Source: Burkholderiaceae bacterium
GTDB lineage: Bacteria > Pseudomonadota > Gammaproteobacteria > Burkholderiales > Burkholderiaceae_C
DNA: 13,010 nt
Direction of reading: 5' to 3'
Assembly: GCA_023260315.1 (NCBI GenBank)
Contig: JALQVQ010000157.1
Location: forward strand, 1-13,010
Position 1 is the first letter of the stretch, and each line of letters begins with the position of its first letter. Shown here one piece after another: positions 7,473-13,010 of this stretch. The notes beneath the pieces were generated by a model that searched no databases, was not told the DNA's origin, and worked only from the letters and a program-made list of their open reading frames with translations. The position numbers and the translations under genes were made by a program.

Positions 7473-8141
7473 CTAAGATTCAAGTGCCAGTCGCAGCGCG
7501 GCGGTACTGGCCCAGGGGCTCAAAACGGCCGAGATGAGGGTCATCGCAGCCAAAATTGACAGGTGCGCGGATGCACCAAGTCCGGTGACTTCGGCTTGCA
7601 CCGCACCCGCACCAAAGACGAGTGTCGGTACGTAAAGTGGTAGCACCAACATGGCGATCAAAACCTCCCCACCTCTCACACCCAACGTGAGTGCCGCGCC
7701 GATTGAACCGATGAGCGATAAGACGGGTGTGCCAATTAAAAGGCTCAGGCTCAAGGTCCAAAGGGCGGTCGCTGATAAGTCGAATTGGACCCCTAAAAGT
7801 GGGGCGAGCACAACCAGCGGAAATCCCGATAGCAACCAATGCGCAACCACTTTCCCAGCGACCAATTGCGTCAGGCCTGTGGGCGCAAGTGCCATTTGCT
7901 CCAATGTCCCGTCGGCGTAATCGCTGGCAAACAGTCGGTTCAGCGAGAGCATGCTGGCAAGCAAGGCGCCAACCCACAAGATGCCGGGCGCAACCATTCT
8001 TAGGGTGTTGAGGTCGGGGCCAATACCAAGTGGGAAAAGTGCGGCAACGACCACAAAGAAGAAAACCGCCATCAACACTTCGGTTTTTCGGCGCATGGCC
8101 AAAACCACGTCGCGCTTCACGACGGCGGTAAAGCCACTCAT
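7473..8141 (-). CDS. ccmB: Heme exporter membrane subunit CcmB
   Basis: CcmB is the integral membrane partner of the CcmA ATPase in the CcmABCD complex that releases holo-CcmE. The 222-residue protein starts with a basic segment (VVKRDVVLAMRRKTEVLMAVFF) split over residues 8-29. It has six hydrophobic segments. The FASDYADGTLEQMALAP motif (about 71-87) is typical of the family and probably contacts the ATPase. The length matches the usual 220 residues. Its ATG overlaps the ccmA stop (ATGA, 8138-8141), so the two subunits are probably translated together. Confidence 0.95.
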   Translation of the reverse strand: MSGFTAVVKRDVVLAMRRKTEVLMAVFFFVVVAALFPLGIGPDLNTLRMVAPGILWVGALLASMLSLNRLFASDYADGTLEQMALAPTGLTQLVAGKVVAHWLLSGFPLVVLAPLLGVQFDLSATALWTLSLSLLIGTPVLSLIGSIGAALTLGVRGGEVLIAMLVLPLYVPTLVFGAGAVQAEVTGLGASAHLSILAAMTLISAVLSPWASTAALRLALES

Positions 8142-8761
8142 GCTGCCAACCTGTAAACATGACCCTGTCCCGATAATTCCACGGCTTGGTGGCTGGTAAG
8201 CAGCACCATGCCGCCGCGCGTCAGATGCGCATTCATCACAGCCGTTAACACCGCCTGCGCGTGGGTATCGAGCGCAACAAAAGGTTCATCCAACACCCAC
8301 AGTGACGCGTCGCTCGTGAGCAGCCGTGCGAGCGCCGCGCGTCTTTTTTGACCTTGCGAGAGCACTTTGACAGGCAGATTCTCGCGCCCGCGCAAGCCCA
8401 ACTCAGCCAGCGCGGTGAAAGCCCTCTCGTGTGACAGCGCTTGCCCAGCGACGGCGGCATGGGTCATGAGATTTTCAAGTGCGCTGAGATCGTCTTTGAG
8501 TGCCAGTTGGTGGCCTAAATAAATCAGGTGCTCACGCAGATCCGACCGAGAGGCAGGGCCCGCCTGCGGGACATCTGAATCCCAAGCGATGTGCCCGTCG
8601 GTGTGTGCGCCAAGACCACAAATGAGCCTCAGCAAACTGGTCTTTCCGACGCCGTTATCGCCTGACAGATGGAGCCATTCACCAGCAGATATCGAGAACG
8701 AGACACCAGAGAAAAGTTGCCGATCACCGCGGTCGCATGACAAGTTTGAGATTGTGAGCAT
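8138..8761 (-). CDS. ccmA: Cytochrome c biogenesis ATP-binding protein CcmA
   Basis: CcmA is the cytoplasmic ABC-type ATPase of CcmABCD; ATP hydrolysis releases heme-loaded CcmE. In 207 residues it shows Walker A GDNGVGKTS (34-42), the signature LSQGQKRRAALARLL (134-148) in place of the generic LSGGQ, Walker B LWVLDEPF (154-161) and the H-loop His191 in LLTSH. LSxGQxRR and the short length are normal for CcmA. The first codon lies four bases after the hemA stop (TGA, CCCG, ATG) with no clear Shine-Dalgarno sequence, suggesting coupling to hemA translation. It is the first of nine ccm genes in canonical A-to-I order. Confidence 0.95.
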   Translation of the reverse strand: MLTISNLSCDRGDRQLFSGVSFSISAGEWLHLSGDNGVGKTSLLRLICGLGAHTDGHIAWDSDVPQAGPASRSDLREHLIYLGHQLALKDDLSALENLMTHAAVAGQALSHERAFTALAELGLRGRENLPVKVLSQGQKRRAALARLLTSDASLWVLDEPFVALDTHAQAVLTAVMNAHLTRGGMVLLTSHQAVELSGQGHVYRLAA

Positions 8762-8765
8762 CGGG

Positions 8766-10019
8766 TCATGTGTTCAAAAACATTTGCTTGACCGCCTCAA
8801 GCGCTTTTTGGCGTTGATGGTCTTCAGGGTGATGTAATTCACGCAAGGGACCGTTCAGCATTTTTTTCATGACACCGAGTGACAGGCATTCCAGAACCTC
8901 GTCAATGTTTTGCCCTTTTTCAATTCGCTTGCGTGCCCGCGCCAATTCAGCTTGGCGCCAGCCGTCGGCTTGGCTATTCAGTTGTTGGATCATGGGAACA
9001 TGGTGTCGCGAGGACAGCCAATTCATGAATTTTTGCACCCCCTCATCGATGATCACTTCCGCGGTCACCACAGCGCCTTTGCGTTGGTTTTGCGCGTTGT
9101 TGATGACCGTTGTGAGATCGTCCACTGTGTAGAGGTAGATGTCCTGAAGGCGTTTGACCGCCGGTGATATGTCCCGTGGCACGGCTAAATCGACCATAAA
9201 AATGGGGCGACACTTGCGCTTGCGCAAGGCGCTCTTAACCGCCTCAAGCCCAATGAGCGCCTCTGGGCTGGCGGTACAGCTCACCACGATATCGAAGTCT
9301 GCCAAACGCGCGTTAACGTCGGACAGTGCCAGTGTTTGCGCCCCATGGCGTGTTGCCAACGCCTGTGCACGGGATGCGGTGCGGTTGGCGATTGTGATTG
9401 AGCGTGGCGACTTGGCTGCGAAGTGCGTGGCGCACAGCTCGATCATTTCGCCGGCCCCAACAAACAGTATGTTGGTGTCCTTGATGTTCTCGAAGATCTG
9501 GCTGGCCAGTCGAACGCTGGCTGCCGCCATGCTGATGGAGCTGCTCCCAATGTCCGTGTTGCTGCGCACCTCTTTGGCAACGGCAAATGAGCGTTGGAAC
9601 ATCTGATTCAGCGTGGTGCCCAGTGCGCCTGTGTCCGCGGCCAACCGCACCGCGCTCTTGAGTTGACCCAAAATTTGTGACTCGCCCAACACCATCGAGT
9701 CCAAACCGCTGGCAACCCGAAAGGCGTGGCGGGCAGAGGCAACGCCCTCCAGCTTGTAGATGTGAGATTGCAGCAGGTCAATTTTGGTCTTGCCACTTTC
9801 CGCCAACCAACTCAGGGTTTGGGGACGCGAAACTTCGTCGCCCGCGCAGTAAATTTCGGTTCGGTTACAGGTCGACAGTATTGCGACCTCTTTGTGGGTC
9901 TCAAAACGCTCGCGCAACGCACGGAGTGATTGCTCAAGCTGCTCTGAGGCGAACGAAAACCGTTCACGCAACTCGATGGGTGCCGTCCGGTGATTGAGAC
10001 CCAGCGTCCAAACGGTCAT
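8766..10019 (-). CDS. hemA: Glutamyl-tRNA reductase
   Basis: HemA reduces glutamyl-tRNA to glutamate-1-semialdehyde with NADPH. This is the committed step of the C5 route to 5-aminolevulinate, feeding heme and bacteriochlorophyll. The 417-residue protein has the catalytic cysteine C51 in AILSTCNRTEIY, the conserved SGLDSMVLGESQILGQ (about 104-119), a NADPH-binding LFVGAGEM (about 189-196), MVDLAVPRDI and a C-terminal dimerisation helix region. The frame allows a GTG at 10022, but the ATG at 10019 gives the usual [14 protein letters not shown] start. It overlaps the dxs stop (TGATG) and has AGAAGGG eight bases upstream. In many gamma- and betaproteobacteria hemA sits next to prfA; here it sits between dxs and ccmA. 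The C5 enzyme argues against an alphaproteobacterial host. Confidence 0.96.
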   Translation of the reverse strand: MTVWTLGLNHRTAPIELRERFSFASEQLEQSLRALRERFETHKEVAILSTCNRTEIYCAGDEVSRPQTLSWLAESGKTKIDLLQSHIYKLEGVASARHAFRVASGLDSMVLGESQILGQLKSAVRLAADTGALGTTLNQMFQRSFAVAKEVRSNTDIGSSSISMAAASVRLASQIFENIKDTNILFVGAGEMIELCATHFAAKSPRSITIANRTASRAQALATRHGAQTLALSDVNARLADFDIVVSCTASPEALIGLEAVKSALRKRKCRPIFMVDLAVPRDISPAVKRLQDIYLYTVDDLTTVINNAQNQRKGAVVTAEVIIDEGVQKFMNWLSSRHHVPMIQQLNSQADGWRQAELARARKRIEKGQNIDEVLECLSLGVMKKMLNGPLRELHHPEDHQRQKALEAVKQMFLNT

Positions 10020-11896
10020 CACACAACCCTTCTGAGGATCGGGCTGACCGTTTGATCTGGCCAGCGCTCAGTGATGGTCTTTTGGATGCCGGCGGCGTTC
10101 AGTCCGTACTGTGCCATCAGCTTGGCGGGGTCGCCGTGCTCGGTGAATGCATCGTCAAAGCCGATCACTTGAACTGGGTTGTTAAAGCCCATGTCTTGCA
10201 GCGCCTCAAGCACCGCAGCGCCAGCGCCGCCCAAACGCGTACCATCCTCGATGGTGACCAAGCGGTCGTGCGACGCCGCAATGCGTTTAATCATGTCGAG
10301 GTCGAGCGGTTTTGCCCACCGCATGTTGACGACGGTGGCGTTCAGGCCATCGGCAATTTTCAGGGCTTCGTGCAACAGTGGACCGAAAGCGAGTATCGCA
10401 AGCCCCTCACCCTGCCGCACCAACGATGCCTTGCCGTAGGGCAGGGTATCGAGCGTGGGTTCGACGACCGCACCGACCCCTGAACCACGGGGGTAGCGAA
10501 CAGTGACAGGGTGGTTTTGCGCGTAAGCGGTCGACAACAATTGCCGACATTCGTTTTCATCGGCAGGGCACGCCACCGCCATGTTGGGGATGCAGCGTGA
10601 GAAGGAAATGTCAAACATACCCGCATGGGTCGCGCCATCTGCCCCCACTAGGCCCGCTCGGTCGAGCGCGAAAACGACGGGTAAGTTTTGTAGCGCCACG
10701 TCATGTATAAGCTGGTCGTAAGCGCGTTGTAGGAACGTTGAGTAGATCGCAACGACCGGCTTTAGGCCCTCGCAGGCCATGCCCGCGGCAAAGGTCACGG
10801 CATGCTGTTCGGCGATCCCGACGTCGTGGTAACGGTTGGCGAACTTTTGGCTGAACGCGACCATACCGGAGCCTTCGCGCATGGCTGGCGTGATGCCGAC
10901 CAGGCGTGGGTCTTTCTCTGCCATGTCACAGAGCCACTGACCAAAAACTTGGGTGAATGTCTGTTTGCTTTGTCCGGCTGGCGCCAGACCGACAGCGGGG
11001 TCGAATTTCCCAGGGCCGTGGTAGCTGATGGGGTCAGCCTCAGCCCGTGCGTAGCCCTTACCCTTTTGGGTGACAACGTGTAAGAACTGCGGCCCTGACT
11101 TTGCTTTGACAGCTTGCAGCGCTGTGACCAAGGCCTCGACATCGTGTCCATCGATTGGGCCTGTGTAGGTGAAACCCAGCTTTTCAAACAAGGTGTCTGG
11201 CTGGATCAACTGCTGGGTTTGCTGCTCGATGCGTCGCGCCAACTCGAAAAGCGGCGGGGCGTTACGCAGCACCTGTTGGCCAAACTTCTTTGCCTCCGCG
11301 TAAAAGCGTCCCGACATCAGTTGCCCGAGGTATTGATTCAAAGCCCCGACCGGTGGACTGATCGACATGTCATTGTCATTCAGGATCACCAAGAGGTCGG
11401 CGTCGGCGTTCCCGGCGTTATTTAGAGCCTCAAATGCCATGCCAGCGGTCAGGGCACCGTCACCGATGATGGCCACTGATTTGCGGTGACTGCGGGTTTG
11501 CTTGGCCGCCATCGCCATGCCAAAGGCAGCCGAAATACTGGTGGATGAGTGTGCGGTGCCAAAGGTGTCGTAGATGCTTTCCTCGCGCCTCGGGAATCCA
11601 CTCAGGCCGCCCAATTGGCGCAAGCTACCCATCTTGTCCAGGCGCCCGGTGAGCATTTTGTGTGGGTACGTTTGGTGCCCCACATCCCATACCAAGCGAT
11701 CCTCAGGTGTGTTGTAAACGTAGTGCAGGGCGATGGTGAGCTCGACGGTGCCAAGGTTGGAGCTGAAATGCCCGCCGGTTTGAGAAACGGTCTCGATCAG
11801 GCGGGTCCTGAGCTCGTGCGCCAACCCAGGCAGGCTCTCACGGGAAAGCTTGCGCAGGTACAGCGGCGATTTAATCCAATCCAGCAGAGCGTCCAT
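10019..11896 (-). CDS. dxs: 1-Deoxy-D-xylulose-5-phosphate synthase
   Basis: Dxs condenses pyruvate and glyceraldehyde-3-phosphate to 1-deoxy-D-xylulose 5-phosphate using thiamine diphosphate. It is the first step of the MEP isoprenoid pathway, feeding carotenoids, quinones and the bacteriochlorophyll tail. The 625-residue protein matches the family end to end. Landmarks are [17 protein letters not shown] (His43), the TPP motif GDGALTAG (145-152) with NDND at 173-176, [10 protein letters not shown] (His292), [13 protein letters not shown] (Glu363), [15 protein letters not shown] (His424) and RYPRGSGVG. One difference is [11 protein letters not shown] (113-122), where the residue before His116 is Ala instead of the common Gly. 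The ATG at 11896 begins near the normal family start. No Shine-Dalgarno sequence is obvious (CGGGTCAAAC precedes it). It is the first gene of the minus-strand run and its TGA overlaps hemA. Confidence 0.97.
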   Translation of the reverse strand: MDALLDWIKSPLYLRKLSRESLPGLAHELRTRLIETVSQTGGHFSSNLGTVELTIALHYVYNTPEDRLVWDVGHQTYPHKMLTGRLDKMGSLRQLGGLSGFPRREESIYDTFGTAHSSTSISAAFGMAMAAKQTRSHRKSVAIIGDGALTAGMAFEALNNAGNADADLLVILNDNDMSISPPVGALNQYLGQLMSGRFYAEAKKFGQQVLRNAPPLFELARRIEQQTQQLIQPDTLFEKLGFTYTGPIDGHDVEALVTALQAVKAKSGPQFLHVVTQKGKGYARAEADPISYHGPGKFDPAVGLAPAGQSKQTFTQVFGQWLCDMAEKDPRLVGITPAMREGSGMVAFSQKFANRYHDVGIAEQHAVTFAAGMACEGLKPVVAIYSTFLQRAYDQLIHDVALQNLPVVFALDRAGLVGADGATHAGMFDISFSRCIPNMAVACPADENECRQLLSTAYAQNHPVTVRYPRGSGVGAVVEPTLDTLPYGKASLVRQGEGLAILAFGPLLHEALKIADGLNATVVNMRWAKPLDLDMIKRIAASHDRLVTIEDGTRLGGAGAAVLEALQDMGFNNPVQVIGFDDAFTEHGDPAKLMAQYGLNAAGIQKTITERWPDQTVSPILRRVV

Positions 11897-11928
11897 GTTT
11901 GACCCGAAATGGTGTTTGACCGATGTTT

Positions 11929-11956
11929 AATTTACAGATATTTGACAAAACGTCAA
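11929..11956 (-). promoter_or_regulatory. Probable sigma-70-type promoter for dxs operon
   Basis: On the minus strand, TTGACG (11956-11951, 5 of 6 to the -35 consensus) is followed after 16 bases by TAAATT (11934-11929, 4 of 6 to the -10 consensus). Transcription would begin near 11921, giving a leader of about 25 bases before the dxs ATG. It is the best sigma-70-like pair I found in the spacer. The -35 element lies inside the PpsR-like palindrome. It is inferred from consensus only. Confidence 0.45.
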
Positions 11957-11968
11957 GTTAAATTGACA
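11951..11968. promoter_or_regulatory. PpsR/CrtJ-like operator palindrome
   Basis: The plus strand reads CGTCA, eight bases, TGACA. The established site for PpsR/CrtJ, the aerobic repressor of photosynthesis genes in purple bacteria, is TGTCA-N8-TGACA (TGT-N12-ACA). This site matches nine of ten arm bases, differing only at the first (C for T). It covers the -35 of the candidate dxs promoter and sits 69 bases upstream of the hemE ATG, so one dimer could affect both directions. PpsR usually binds paired sites and no second full match is visible in the spacer, only TGACA half-sites at 11943-11947 and 11987-11991. Confidence 0.45.
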
Positions 11969-12036
11969 CTTTATAGGCCGCGAAGTTGACACTCACTGAC
12001 TAATCCATCGCGAAATTGACCCCATCAACCGCAAAC

Positions 12037-13010
12037 ATGACCCTTCAAAACGACACCTTTCTCCGTGCTTGCCTTCGTCAAGCCACCCCCCACACCCCCG
12101 TTTGGTTGATGCGCCAAGCAGGCCGTTACCTGCCTGAATACCGAGCAACGCGGGCGAAGGCGGGCAGTTTTATGGGGTTGGCGACCAACCGCGATTTCGC
12201 CACCGAGGTAACGCTCCAGCCACTGGATCGTTACGACTTGGATGCGGCCATCCTGTTTTCGGATATCTTGACCGTGCCCGATGCCATGGGGCTCGGCCTC
12301 AGCTTTGAGGCCGGCGAGGGCCCTCGATTTGCAAAGACCACCCGCGATGAGGCCAGCGTGGCGGCGCTGGCGGTGCCCGATATGGCGAAGCTCACTTATG
12401 TCTTTGATGCCGTTGCCTCGATCCGAAAAGCCTTAAACGGGCGTGTGCCGCTGATTGGTTTTTCAGGCAGCCCTTGGACGCTGGCCTGTTACATGGTGGA
12501 GGGCGGTGGATCGGATGATTACCGCGCGGTTAAGACCTTGATGTACAGCCGTCCGGACCTGATGCATCGGATTTTGGAGATCAACGCCTCCGCGGTCGCG
12601 GCGTATTTAAATGCCCAGATTGAAGCGGGTGCCCAAGCGGTCATGATTTTTGACAGTTGGGGCGGCGTTTTGTCCGATGGCGCCTTTCAGACCTTCAGTC
12701 TGGCCTACACAGCGAAGGTGTTGTCAAAGCTCAAGCGAAGCCATGAGGGGCAGACCATCCCTCGCATCGTGTTCACCAAAGGCGGCGGCCTTTGGTTGCA
12801 TGAGATGGGCGCCCTGGATTGTGAGGTGCTGGGGCTCGACTGGACCATGAATCTGGGGGTTGCCCGCTCGATCGTCGGTGGCGATATCGGCGGGGCTGGG
12901 AAGGCTTTGCAAGGCAACATCGACCCCACCGTGCTGTTTGCTCCGCCGGCGCACATCGACCAAGAGGTACAGCGCGTGCTGGATAGTTTTGGTACCCCAC
13001 ATACCGATCC
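12037..13010 (+). CDS. hemE: Uroporphyrinogen decarboxylase, 3' end beyond window
   Basis: HemE decarboxylates the four acetate side chains of uroporphyrinogen III to give coproporphyrinogen III, a shared step of heme and bacteriochlorophyll synthesis in the cytoplasm. The 324 codons present match the family. Landmarks are [21 protein letters not shown] (22-42), [45 protein letters not shown] and LQGNIDP. The family is about 350-365 residues, so roughly 30-40 are cut off at the right edge. The start ATG gives the normal [15 protein letters not shown]; no Shine-Dalgarno sequence is evident. The stretch GSFMGLATN...[11 protein letters not shown] resembles betaproteobacterial HemE more than the gammaproteobacterial form. 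It is divergent from dxs. A TATAGG at 11972-11977 is the only -10-like box upstream and lacks a well-spaced -35, which fits activator-dependent or otherwise regulated expression. Confidence 0.97.
   Translation, partial: MTLQNDTFLRACLRQATPHTPVWLMRQAGRYLPEYRATRAKAGSFMGLATNRDFATEVTLQPLDRYDLDAAILFSDILTVPDAMGLGLSFEAGEGPRFAKTTRDEASVAALAVPDMAKLTYVFDAVASIRKALNGRVPLIGFSGSPWTLACYMVEGGGSDDYRAVKTLMYSRPDLMHRILEINASAVAAYLNAQIEAGAQAVMIFDSWGGVLSDGAFQTFSLAYTAKVLSKLKRSHEGQTIPRIVFTKGGGLWLHEMGALDCEVLGLDWTMNLGVARSIVGGDIGGAGKALQGNIDPTVLFAPPAHIDQEVQRVLDSFGTPHTD

Larger units (their letters stand above)
11899..12020 (+). repeat. Cluster of six TTGAC repeats in the divergent spacer
   Basis: TTGAC occurs at 11899, 11916, 11942, 11963, 11986 and 12016, all on the plus strand, with intervals of 17, 26, 21, 23 and 30 bases. 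One inverted copy, GTCAA, is at 11952-11956. About 0.1 copy per strand would be expected in 122 bases of random sequence. The copies at 11942 and 11963 face the GTCAA from either side, as TTGAC-N5-GTCAA and GTCAA-N6-TTGAC. The last three copies are preceded by AAAT, GAAGT-like or GAAAT-like bases. They could be operator half-sites, -35 elements or both; the intervals are not a clean multiple of a helical turn. Confidence 0.5.

Noticed and set aside
11942..11956. FNR site (TTGAC-N5-GTCAA)
   Set aside because: The FNR/FnrL consensus is TTGAT-N4-ATCAA. This has C/G instead of T/A at the inner arm positions and a five-base spacer.

Overview
The window reads as a piece of a phototrophic (bacteriochlorophyll-making) proteobacterium, most likely a betaproteobacterium. 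It carries bacteriochlorophyll genes (bciA and part of bchC). It makes 5-aminolevulinate by the C5 route (hemA is glutamyl-tRNA reductase), which argues against a typical alphaproteobacterium. Its HemE has a Burkholderiales-like N-terminal half (GSFMGLATN...EVTLQPL). The lineage call rests on remembered family sequences, not on a search.

Layout: (1) At the left edge (2-277, minus) lies the middle of a GH13 alpha-glucosidase. It is joined head-on, at about 275-277, to the C-terminal 60% of bchC (plus, to 844). Both genes are broken at the join. (2) From 852 to 11896 everything is on the minus strand in one tightly packed run, in transcription order dxs, hemA, ccmA, ccmB, ccmC, ccmD, ccmE, ccmF, ccmG, ccmH, ccmI, bciA. 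Gaps never exceed about 16 bases, and most junctions are ATGA or TGATG overlaps, so this looks like one operon. (3) A 140-base divergent spacer (11897-12036) holds a probable dxs promoter, a PpsR/CrtJ-like palindrome and six copies of TTGAC. (4) hemE reads rightward from 12037 and runs off the window.

The genes share a theme. Dxs supplies isoprenoid precursors for carotenoids, quinones and the bacteriochlorophyll tail. HemA and HemE supply tetrapyrrole. CcmA-I attaches heme to periplasmic c-type cytochromes needed for photosynthetic and respiratory electron flow. BciA reduces the 8-vinyl group on the way to bacteriochlorophyll. The spacer's PpsR-like site suggests, but does not prove, light/redox control of both directions.

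The main oddities are the GH13/bchC junction, a CcmG whose CXXC active site reads WCVAF (second cysteine replaced by Phe), and bciA fused translationally to the end of a ccm operon headed by dxs and hemA. I see no tRNA, rRNA, CRISPR array or insertion sequence, and no gene-free stretch longer than 140 bases.
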